From Desulforhopalus sp. IMCC35007 (GTDB taxonomy: Bacteria > Desulfobacterota > Desulfobulbia > Desulfobulbales > Desulfocapsaceae): a stretch of DNA of 40,974 nucleotides. Location: assembly GCF_005116575.1 (NCBI RefSeq), contig NZ_SWCN01000034.1:1-40974 (forward strand). The letters are read 5' to 3'. Positions 24,665-32,146 of the stretch are shown piece by piece (positions within the stretch are counted from its first letter, which is position 1; every line of letters begins with the position of its first letter). The position numbers were made by a program, and so were the translations under genes. The notes beneath the pieces were generated by a model. It was given only the letters and a program-made list of their open reading frames with translations. It had not been told where the DNA came from and searched no databases.

Positions 24665-26431
24665 ATGGATCGACTCACCCAAAATTGGCTTTTAAAGTTG
24701 TGCGGAATGCTGCACGGTATCAGCAGTGCCGTTGTGCTGGTTAATGTGTCAGACACAGAAACCTATACTCCAACAGCATTCTGGCCTGAAAATCTGACCG
24801 ATTTTCAGGGTTTCGCGCGAATGGCAAAAACCGCTCAATCCCATGGCAAATGTGTCTTGATACAGAATAAGGGTACGGGTACAGAGACCGGCGAGCCCTT
24901 TGACACGATTGCATACCCGCTGTTTTTTGATGGCCAGCTTTATGGTGCACTGGTTATTCAGATGTCCAGTCGGGTAGTTGCAAGGCAGCAGGCCGCCATG
25001 CAGCTGATAGAGGGGGCTGCCTGCTGGTTTGAGTTCATTGTTAAACAGCAATCTTCAGCCGAGAAAAATCAACTGGTCACTATTGTTGAGCTTGTGGCAT
25101 CCTGTCTGGAACATGAAAGGTTTCAGGCAGCCGCCACAGATGTGATGACAGATCTCACACGTCGACTCTCCTGTGACCGTGTCAGCATTGGCTTTCTCCA
25201 CGGTCAGGGTGCAAAGATTGAGGCCGTCTCACACAGTGGAAGATTTGACAGCAGGTCAAACCTTATCCGCGACCTTGGAGAGGCTATGTACGAGGCCTCG
25301 GAACAGAACAGTACCATTATCTATCCTTCTGGGACAACCGAGGATGTTTATCTTACACGTTGTCATGCTGTTCTTGTTGAAGAGCACAGGATTGGCACGA
25401 TTTTAACTGTTCCTTTTGCCGTGGGTGGAAAAATTGTAGGTGCAGTCCTGGCAGAGAGACCGTCTGACAGGCCTTTTGACCTTGCGACGCAAGAACAGTT
25501 TCAGCATATCGTATCAATGATCGGTCCTGTTCTTGATGTACGCTATCGTGACGAACAATGGCTGCCACAGAAAATATACAATGCAGTTACAGGTTCGTTG
25601 GGCAAGCTCATAGGTCCTGGTCATATAGGTCGAAAGCTCACTGTTGCCGCCACTCTTTTTGGTATGGCTTTTTTGTCGCTCACCTCCGCCGATTATCGGG
25701 TCACCGGTGACGCACGGCTTGAGGCCAGGACGCAACGGGTGATGGCGGCTCCACAGGCAGGGTATATTGCCAGCACCAATGTACGGCCCGGAGATGTTTT
25801 CCAAAGCGGAGACATTCTCGGAGCACTTGATGATAAAGATCTCAAGCTGGAGTATCGAAAATGGTCGAGTCAACTGGAACAGCAGCAAAGAGAATATAGA
25901 GACGCCCTTGCCGAACACGACCGCGCGAGGGTGAGTATCATCAGCGCTAGAATATTACAGTCTAGAGCCCAGCTGAATCTGGTGGGTGAGCAGCTCAATC
26001 GCACTCAGTTTACAGCCCCTTTTGACGGCATCGTTGTCAGTGGTGATCTCAGCCAGGTTCTTGGGTCGCCCGTAGAACGGGGCGAGGTATTGTTTGTCGT
26101 AGCTCCTCTGATTGCTTACCGGGTCATTGTTGAGATAGATGAACGTGATATCGGCTATCTGAAAGAGGGGCAACCCGGCACGCTGGTTCTTTCCGGGATG
26201 CCGGGAAAACCACTCCCTTTCATCGTAGAACAAGTCACCCCTGTATCTGTTGCGGAAGAGGGGCGTAATTTTTTTCAGGTGGAAGCAAAGATACAAGAAA
26301 ACTCCGACCTGCTTCGTCCCGGTATGGAAGGTGTTGCTAAAGTCAATATTGACCGTCGAAAATTGTTGTGGATATGGACGCATAAGCTCGTCGACTGGTG
26401 GCGCTTGACCTTCTGGTCGCTTCGGCCATAA
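24665..26431 (+). CDS. GAF-domain and HlyD-type adaptor hybrid protein
   Basis: This 588-residue protein joins a cytoplasmic sensory half to an adaptor half. Residues 1-130 look like a first GAF-like region (YPLFFDGQLYGALVIQM). Residues about 140-295 are a second GAF domain (LTRRLSCDRVSIGFL, TILTVPFAVGGKIVGAVLAE). One membrane span follows (LTVAATLFGMAFLSLTS, about 324-340). The rest is HlyD-like: lipoyl half-motifs GYIASTNVRPGDVFQSGDIL and FTAPFDGIVVSGDL, a coiled-coil hairpin between them, and a beta-barrel (IDERDIGYLKEGQPG). The GAF part would be cytosolic and the adaptor part periplasmic. It is the first gene of the operon leading to the M50 and SecA-like genes, 33 bases ahead of the next. 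Confidence 0.8.
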   Translation: MDRLTQNWLLKLCGMLHGISSAVVLVNVSDTETYTPTAFWPENLTDFQGFARMAKTAQSHGKCVLIQNKGTGTETGEPFDTIAYPLFFDGQLYGALVIQMSSRVVARQQAAMQLIEGAACWFEFIVKQQSSAEKNQLVTIVELVASCLEHERFQAAATDVMTDLTRRLSCDRVSIGFLHGQGAKIEAVSHSGRFDSRSNLIRDLGEAMYEASEQNSTIIYPSGTTEDVYLTRCHAVLVEEHRIGTILTVPFAVGGKIVGAVLAERPSDRPFDLATQEQFQHIVSMIGPVLDVRYRDEQWLPQKIYNAVTGSLGKLIGPGHIGRKLTVAATLFGMAFLSLTSADYRVTGDARLEARTQRVMAAPQAGYIASTNVRPGDVFQSGDILGALDDKDLKLEYRKWSSQLEQQQREYRDALAEHDRARVSIISARILQSRAQLNLVGEQLNRTQFTAPFDGIVVSGDLSQVLGSPVERGEVLFVVAPLIAYRVIVEIDERDIGYLKEGQPGTLVLSGMPGKPLPFIVEQVTPVSVAEEGRNFFQVEAKIQENSDLLRPGMEGVAKVNIDRRKLLWIWTHKLVDWWRLTFWSLRP

Positions 26432-26464
26432 TAGCATCATGGTAATAGGGAAAAGATAACATAC

Positions 26465-28603
26465 ATGTCTCTCTACAGTACATACTGGTACCGGGTGGCT
26501 GAGATAATACCGCGTTTACGCAGTCATGTTCGGCTCTATCGGCATATCTATCGCAACCAGAGCTGGTATATTCTGCAGGACCCTTCGTCGAGTCGTCAGC
26601 ACAGGTTTAACAGGAGTGCCTACGTTATCATCGGCCTGATGGACGGGGTGAAGACTCTTCAGGAGATCTGGAATACGGCGGCTGAGACGCTTGGTGATGA
26701 GGTCCCCACCCAAGATGAAATTATCCGTCTTCTCGGGCAACTTCATTCGGCCGACGTCCTGCAAAGCGATATCCCTTCTGATACCCTTGAGCTTTTTGAA
26801 CGTCAGGACAAACAGCGCGGTAAGTGGAAACAGCGACTGTTGAACCCGCTTGCCCTGAGGTTCCCCCTGGTTGATCCTGATCACTTTCTCGTTAAATGGA
26901 TGGGTTTTGTTCAGCCGTTTGTGAGTTCGGCTATGCTCCTGCTGTGGTTTCTTATTGTCGGGTCGGCGTTCGTCCTTGCGGTTATCCACTGGCCCGAATT
27001 AACCAGCAACATGGCTGACCGGGTGTTGAAGCCTGAAAACCTGCTTATCCTCTGGCTGGTGTATCCGCTCGTGAAGTTACTGCACGAGCTAGGTCATGCT
27101 TTTCTCATCCGTATTTGGGGTGGTGAAGTGCACGAGATGGGTATCATGCTGCTTGCTTTTACCCCAATTCCTTATGTTGAAGCGTCCGCCTCTGGTGCCT
27201 TCCCGGATAAACGTAAACGCATGGGGGTAGCTGCAGTCGGTATGGGCGTGGAGTTGTTTGTCGCCTCCCTGGCCCTGTTTCTCTGGTTGAATGTTGAGTC
27301 GGGGCGAGTCAGTGCAATTGCCTATAACGTAATGCTGGTTGGCGGCGTATCCACCCTGCTCTTTAACGGCAATCCTCTGCTTCGCTTTGACGGCTATTAT
27401 GTCCTTGCGGACTGGATTGAAATCCCAAATCTTTCTCAGCGCTCAACCCGGTATCTCGGTTACCTGCTGCAGCGATACCTTTTTAATAGTGAAGATTCCG
27501 TGTCACCGGTGACTGCCGCTGGAGAACGTCCCTGGTTTGTCTGCTACGGTATCGCCGCTTTTTTCTATCGCTTATTTGTGTTGGCTGCACTTACTCTTTT
27601 TGTCAGCAGCAAGTTTTTCATCGTTGGGATCCTCATTGCGATCTGGGCAATCTTCACTCAGATTTTGCTCCCTGTGATAAAGCATAGCTATGGTTTTTAT
27701 ACTTCTGTCCGGGGGCGCCGCAAACGAACGCGTTTTATCACTGCATCTATAGTGACCACCACTGTGGCGGCTATCCTGTTTTTTGGGGTGCCGATACCTC
27801 TTAGGACGAAGATAGAAGGAGTCGTTTCGTTGCCCGAAAACTCTCGTATCCGTGTTGGTACGGATTGTTTTATTGCGGAAGTCCTGGCGCAAAACGACAG
27901 CGTAGTGGAAAGTGGACAACCGCTGGTCCGCTGTGAAGACCCCTTTCTTGAGGCAGAGGTTCAGGTGCTTGAGGCTAACCTTCAGGAAGCCCAGGCACGA
28001 TACAATGGTGAACCACTTCAGGAAAGAGTGCAGCGTGAAATCCTCAAAGAAGAGGTAGGTTCGGTTAAGGCTGATCTTGCCCGGGTCCTGGAACGCAAGA
28101 ATGAGTTGGTCGTAAAAAGCCCAGGCAAGGGCCTTTTTGTTCTGCCAGGTGGCGAGAATCTTCAAGGACATTTTGTGGAGCAGGGTGCTCTTTTAGGTTA
28201 TATCATGGGGGCAGCCGAGTCGAACGTGGTGGTCGCTGTCAGTCAGTCTGATATTTCCCTGGTGCGGGAGAAAACCAAGAGTGTTGAGCTGCGACTTGCC
28301 GGGAATCTCGGCAAAACATATACAACGACAATCACAAGAGAAGTCCCGGCGGCAAGCGATCATCTTCCAAGCCCTGTCCTCGGTACTGCCGGAGGTGGAA
28401 AGATTCCGGTTAATCCCGCTGACCCAAACGGCTTGCAAACAATGACAAAGACCTTTCAGCTTGAAATCAGGCTGCCCTTGAAAAAACAGGATATTCGGAT
28501 CGGCGAACGGGCATACGCGCTCTTTGACCACGGTTATGAACCGGTCGCCCTGCAATGGTATCGTTCTCTCAGAAAGCTCTTTCTGCGTCAATTCCATGTT
28601 TAA
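26465..28603 (+). CDS. PqqD-like / M50 site-2-type metalloprotease / HlyD fusion protein
   Basis: This 712-residue protein has three parts. Residues 33-103 resemble PqqD-type recognition domains (RFNRSAYVIIGLMDGVKTLQ, EIIRLLGQLHSADVL). Residues about 148-445 are a multi-span membrane block with the zinc protease motif HELGH (207-211) and a second motif NPLLRFDG (Asn303 to Asp309), as in M50 intramembrane proteases of the YydH-like type. Residues from about 450 form a HlyD-like adaptor (PIPLRTKIEGVVSLP, VVKSPGKGLFVLPGG) with a short coiled-coil hairpin. The active-site residues are intact. It overlaps the next gene by eight bases. A role in processing or anchoring a partner protein is inferred. 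Confidence 0.85.
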   Translation: MSLYSTYWYRVAEIIPRLRSHVRLYRHIYRNQSWYILQDPSSSRQHRFNRSAYVIIGLMDGVKTLQEIWNTAAETLGDEVPTQDEIIRLLGQLHSADVLQSDIPSDTLELFERQDKQRGKWKQRLLNPLALRFPLVDPDHFLVKWMGFVQPFVSSAMLLLWFLIVGSAFVLAVIHWPELTSNMADRVLKPENLLILWLVYPLVKLLHELGHAFLIRIWGGEVHEMGIMLLAFTPIPYVEASASGAFPDKRKRMGVAAVGMGVELFVASLALFLWLNVESGRVSAIAYNVMLVGGVSTLLFNGNPLLRFDGYYVLADWIEIPNLSQRSTRYLGYLLQRYLFNSEDSVSPVTAAGERPWFVCYGIAAFFYRLFVLAALTLFVSSKFFIVGILIAIWAIFTQILLPVIKHSYGFYTSVRGRRKRTRFITASIVTTTVAAILFFGVPIPLRTKIEGVVSLPENSRIRVGTDCFIAEVLAQNDSVVESGQPLVRCEDPFLEAEVQVLEANLQEAQARYNGEPLQERVQREILKEEVGSVKADLARVLERKNELVVKSPGKGLFVLPGGENLQGHFVEQGALLGYIMGAAESNVVVAVSQSDISLVREKTKSVELRLAGNLGKTYTTTITREVPAASDHLPSPVLGTAGGGKIPVNPADPNGLQTMTKTFQLEIRLPLKKQDIRIGERAYALFDHGYEPVALQWYRSLRKLFLRQFHV

Positions 28604-30599
28604 TGAGCGGTTTTCACCAGAAGCAGCACAGCTTCGGCCTGGTATAGCAGGTGGGTATTATCCTGAGCGTCCTCAAAATTCTTCCGGTTGGCTGCAAAAG
28701 GCAGTTCATTCTCTGGCTGGGGTTGTAAAAAGCGGTGCAATTTCCAGGCGAAAGATGGATAAGATCGTGGGGAGGATTCATCACCATAGTCACCTCTTTG
28801 AAAAGTTGGATGATGAGGGAATGCGTGCAAAAACAAGGGAAATTCGAAGGCAGCTTCATCAACGGGGACTGACTGAAAATCTTACAAGCCAGGCTTTTGC
28901 CCTGGTGCGGGAAATAGCTGGCCGAACCATTAACATGCGCCATTTCGACAGCCAGTTGATGGGTGGCTGGATCATGGTTCACGGTGGTCTGGCCGAGATG
29001 GAGACTGGAGAGGGCAAAACTCTTACAGCAGTTCTTGCCGCGGCTACTGCCGCACTGGCAGGTATTCCGGTGCATATTATCACTGTCAACGATTATCTTG
29101 TGAGCCGTGATGCCAAGGTAATGAGCCCGGTCTATCAGGCGCTCGGCCTCAGCATAGGAGCAGTTACCGCTACTATGGATGAAGTGGCCAGGCGCAGCGG
29201 CTACGGTTGTGATATCACCTACTGTACCAACAAGCAACTGGCCTTTGATTATCTTCGAGATCGTATTTTACTTGGTAACGATCACGGTCGAATGCGGCTG
29301 CAGCTTGAAAAAGTCCACGACGGTAACGCCCGCGCCAAGCGCCTGTTTTTGCGGGGCTTATGTTTTGCTATTGTTGATGAGGCGGATAGTGTGCTCATTG
29401 ATGAAGCCATTACGCCCCTTATAATTTCGCGGGAAAGTGAGGGCTCTGAAGAAAAAGAGACCTACCTGCAGGCAATGGCTTTTGCAAAAAATCTTGAAGC
29501 AGGCAGGGATTTTGAAGTCGATCAGAGAGAACGTCAGACCCAGTTGAGTGAAGAAGGCAGTAAACGGTTAGCGGAAGCTGCCAAAGTCCTTGGTGGTATC
29601 TGGAGCGGTATGAGGCGCAGGGAAGAACTGGTTTGCCAGGCTCTTTCCGCTGAATTTTTGTACCTGCGTGACCGTCATTATCTTGTCCAGGACGATAAGG
29701 TTATGATTGTTGACGAAAATACCGGCAGGGTCATGGCGGACCGTTCCTGGGAGCGTGGCCTGCACCAGATGATCGAAATCAAGGAAGGGTGCGAAGTTAC
29801 GGCGCAGCGGGAACACCTGGCCCGCTTAACCTACCAGCGTTTTTTTCGGCGCTATCTTCGCCTGGCAGGAATGACCGGAACAGCAAGAGAAGTTCATCGG
29901 GAATTGTGGTCTGTCTATGGTTTGCAGGTATTACGGGTGCCTACCAATAAGCCAAGCAGGCGAAAAGATGTGGGGCATCATGTATATCAAGATCAAACAG
30001 AAAAATGGACCGCTGTGGTGCGTCATGTCAAAAAGATGCAGCAATCAGGTCGTCCCACACTTGTTGGTACCCGGTCGGTTGGAGATTCTGAACATCTGAG
30101 TAAACTGTTGCATTCAATTGGCATTGTCCACCAGGTACTTAACGCGCGTCAGGACGAATCTGAAGCAGAAATTGTCGGTCGAGCAGGCGAAAAGGGTTGT
30201 GTCACTGTGGCCACAAATATGGCCGGTCGGGGGACAGATATTCCGCTCGGTAGAGGTGTGGCGGAACTAGGGGGGCTGCATGTCATTTCCACTGAGCGCA
30301 ACGAGGCACAGCGCATTGATCGTCAGCTCTATGGGCGTTGTGGACGCCAGGGGGATCCCGGCAGCTACGAATCAATTCTTTCGCTGGACGACGAACTCCT
30401 TGCGCATCACCTCAGCGACTTTTTACGGGTAATTCTCAATCGTTTAGTGGCCGAAGGTAAATTCCAAAGTCTGGCATTTCTTGCCATGCGCCAAGCCCAA
30501 TCTGCGAGGGAGCGTCGTTACCTGCGTATGCGTCGCGATCTGCTGCAGGTAGATGAACAACTCGGCAGGTTGCTGGCTTTTAGTGGCAGGATGGAATGA
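28596..30599 (+). CDS. SecA-like ATPase lacking the C-terminal domains
   Basis: Read from ATG 28596, which overlaps the stop of the M50 gene, this 667-residue protein has the SecA motor: Walker A TGEGKT (137-142), DEAD box 261-264 in IVDEADSVLIDEA, the preprotein-crosslinking region, and NBD2 motifs NMAGRGTDI and QLYGRCGRQGDPG. E. coli SecA has 901 residues. This protein ends just after NBD2, where the helical scaffold, two-helix finger and zinc-binding tail would continue (SARERRYLRMRRDLL and a short helix). It is thus a shortened accessory SecA, not the housekeeping one. The overlap indicates translational coupling to the protease-adaptor gene. Substrate presumably is the giant protein downstream; that is inference. 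Confidence 0.88.
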   Translation: MFNERFSPEAAQLRPGIAGGYYPERPQNSSGWLQKAVHSLAGVVKSGAISRRKMDKIVGRIHHHSHLFEKLDDEGMRAKTREIRRQLHQRGLTENLTSQAFALVREIAGRTINMRHFDSQLMGGWIMVHGGLAEMETGEGKTLTAVLAAATAALAGIPVHIITVNDYLVSRDAKVMSPVYQALGLSIGAVTATMDEVARRSGYGCDITYCTNKQLAFDYLRDRILLGNDHGRMRLQLEKVHDGNARAKRLFLRGLCFAIVDEADSVLIDEAITPLIISRESEGSEEKETYLQAMAFAKNLEAGRDFEVDQRERQTQLSEEGSKRLAEAAKVLGGIWSGMRRREELVCQALSAEFLYLRDRHYLVQDDKVMIVDENTGRVMADRSWERGLHQMIEIKEGCEVTAQREHLARLTYQRFFRRYLRLAGMTGTAREVHRELWSVYGLQVLRVPTNKPSRRKDVGHHVYQDQTEKWTAVVRHVKKMQQSGRPTLVGTRSVGDSEHLSKLLHSIGIVHQVLNARQDESEAEIVGRAGEKGCVTVATNMAGRGTDIPLGRGVAELGGLHVISTERNEAQRIDRQLYGRCGRQGDPGSYESILSLDDELLAHHLSDFLRVILNRLVAEGKFQSLAFLAMRQAQSARERRYLRMRRDLLQVDEQLGRLLAFSGRME

Positions 30600-30684
30600 T
30601 GCGCTGATCATTTTCTCTGACAAATGAGTTGCTCTCTATTTTTTAAAAAATCTGTATTTCTAAATATCTAGTTACTTCGCCGTT

Positions 30685-30700
30685 ATTACCAAATGGTAAT
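30685..30700. promoter_or_regulatory. Palindrome, candidate enhancer site for a sigma-54 activator
   Basis: ATTACC (30685-30690) and GGTAAT (30695-30700) are perfect arms around AAAT. The half TACCAAATGG (30687-30696) recurs at 30784-30793, 97 bases downstream and directly abutting the sigma-54-like promoter. An upstream palindrome about 120 bases before the start site is the usual place for an enhancer-binding protein. Confidence 0.5.
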
Positions 30701-30790
30701 TCAAGACACAAAATAGTTCCTGAAGTCAACTTCTGCTTACGCTGTATTGATCAACTCATTGATATTATTTAAATTAAAAACAATACCAAA

Positions 30791-30806
30791 TGGACCGATT
30801 ATTGCA
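30791..30806 (+). promoter_or_regulatory. Candidate sigma-54 promoter
   Basis: TGGACCGATTATTGCA has the invariant GG (30792-30793) and GC (30804-30805) separated by exactly 10 bases, and matches TGG-N7/8-TTGCA. Transcription would begin near 30817 and include the whole riboswitch. The sequence match is good but a single site of this length can occur by chance. Confidence 0.55.
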
Positions 30807-30904
30807 TAAAGCTATTGTGTTGTTGGTATTTAGCTGGACCAGCGCGTCCAGATGTGTCCAACACCGGTGATGAACGGTAAGCCGGCATAAGTACCTTCAA
30901 GAAA

Positions 30905-31008
30905 TAAAAAGACAAAGCCAAACCTGTCGTAAGGCGGGGACGGAAAGCCACGGGTCCTGAAAAAGGATAGCCGGGTTGCCTTGTTAACAGGGGTAGTCCG
31001 CCTTTTTT
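30905..31008 (+). promoter_or_regulatory. c-di-GMP-I (GEMM-I) riboswitch with downstream T-tract
   Basis: The aptamer reads GACAAAGCCAAACC (30911-30924), a GTAA tetraloop stem (CCTGTC/GGCGGG), GGGGACGGAAAGCC (30936-30949), then the second hairpin arm ACGGGTCC and AGCCGGGTTGCC (30969-30980). These are the conserved GEMM-I elements, including the GNRA loop and its receptor side. CCGCCTTTTTT at 30998-31008 follows. AAGGCGG (30931-30937), part of the first aptamer stem, is complementary to CCGCCTT (30998-31004), so ligand binding could block terminator formation and turn expression on. It controls the adaptor and giant-protein genes. Confidence 0.88.
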
Positions 31009-31089
31009 AGTGACGTGTAGATTCTTGCTTTTTTAAAGAATTTCGTGGGGAAACGTATCGCCGCTTTCAGGGATCGTTTCCGAGAAACA

Positions 31090-31123
31090 CAACCGTCCTC
31101 CACGGTTGGTTTCAAGTAACCAA
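31090..31123 (+). promoter_or_regulatory. Two overlapping, mutually exclusive hairpins
   Basis: CAACCGT (31090-31096) / ACGGTTG (31102-31108) and TTGGTT (31106-31111) / AACCAA (31118-31123) are both perfect, and share three bases, so only one can form. They lie between the riboswitch and the adaptor start, with AAAAAAA following. A second control point in the leader is possible. Confidence 0.4.
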
Positions 31124-31201
31124 AAAAAGTTGATAAGTGCTCCTTGGCAAGGCAGATAAGAGTAAAAGAGAATAAACATCAGCCTGGGAGCATTGCTGCA
31201 C

Positions 31202-32125
31202 ATGCAACATCGAATACATCACATTACCGTCTTCCTTTTTTCCCTGTTTTTTGTAATAGCCTCTAGTCCGGTTCTTGGAGAGGATCTCACTGAATTCGAA
31301 GGATTGATAGAGCCCTTTGAACTCATCAACGTTGGTACTCCGGTGGAAGGGGTGGTGGCGCAGATCAACGTTCAACGAAGTTCTTCCGTGCAAAAAGGAG
31401 AGTCTCTTATTCTCCTCGAATCTTCAGTAGAAAATGCGGTTGTGGATAGAGCTGAAGTTATGGCAACAGTCGAAGGGGAACTGAGACTGCAGCAGGAAAA
31501 GCTTGCCTACGCAGAGCTAATGCATAAACGGGTACAAGAGCTGTTTGTTGGTGAGGCTATTTCTGCGGAGAAATATGACCAGGCAGCAGCCGAGGTGAAA
31601 TTTGCCCGTGCGCAATTGCAAAAGGCCAAAGAAAACAGGTCGCTTGCTCACTTGGATCTTGCACGCGCCAAAGCTATGCTGCATCAACGGACCATTAAAA
31701 GCCCTATTTCCGGGATCGTGGTCGAACGTTTTGTTTCGCCCGGCGAATTTGTTGATAGTCAGCCTTTGCTCAGAGTTGCCCAGATGGATCCCCTGCGGGT
31801 GGAAGTAATCCTTCCCGCAGAGATGTTTCGAAAAATAAAGCCGGGAATGAAGGCTGAGGTTGTTCCTGAAACTGATCCAAACGGAAAATACAGTTCGACT
31901 GTGGCCATCGTTGACCGGATTATTGATCCGAAAAGTGGAACCTTTGGTGTGCGTCTTGAACTGCCAAATCCAGACTATCGACTACCCAGTGGTCTTAAAT
32001 GTACTGTGCGATTTCTTGGAGGAGAAAATACAGCGTCTCCAAATAGTAGCTCTCGAACTTATGAGGGAGATAAAGTTGCAAAGGTTTCAGATCTGGAGCC
32101 ACTTCCTGTACATCTTACTCAGTAA
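31202..32125 (+). CDS. Periplasmic adaptor (membrane fusion protein)
   Basis: This 307-residue protein is read from ATG 31202. A TTG at 31193 is also in frame and nearer to GGGAG (31185-31189). An N-terminal signal peptide (ITVFLFSLFFVIASSPVLG) precedes a lipoyl half-motif (VGTPVEGVVAQINVQ), a coiled-coil hairpin (about 75-155), the second lipoyl half (IKSPISGIVVERFVSPGEF) and a beta-barrel (VILPAEMFRKIKPGMKAEV). This is a small RND-type adaptor. No inner-membrane pump is beside it; instead the giant protein starts 21 bases downstream, so the adaptor is likely to serve its export. It is the third adaptor-like protein in the locus. Confidence 0.85.
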   Translation: MQHRIHHITVFLFSLFFVIASSPVLGEDLTEFEGLIEPFELINVGTPVEGVVAQINVQRSSSVQKGESLILLESSVENAVVDRAEVMATVEGELRLQQEKLAYAELMHKRVQELFVGEAISAEKYDQAAAEVKFARAQLQKAKENRSLAHLDLARAKAMLHQRTIKSPISGIVVERFVSPGEFVDSQPLLRVAQMDPLRVEVILPAEMFRKIKPGMKAEVVPETDPNGKYSSTVAIVDRIIDPKSGTFGVRLELPNPDYRLPSGLKCTVRFLGGENTASPNSSSRTYEGDKVAKVSDLEPLPVHLTQ

Positions 32126-32146
32126 ATTGTTTTCTGCGAGTCTACC

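Larger units (their letters stand above)
30600..31201 (+). other. 602-bp regulatory intergenic region
   Basis: The gap between the SecA-like gene and the adaptor gene holds no gene. It contains, in order, a palindrome, a sigma-54-type promoter, a hairpin (CTGGAC 30834-30839 / GTCCAG 30846-30851), a c-di-GMP-I riboswitch with a T-tract, and two competing hairpins. It separates the export genes from the adaptor and substrate genes and gives the latter a separate transcript. Confidence 0.75.
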
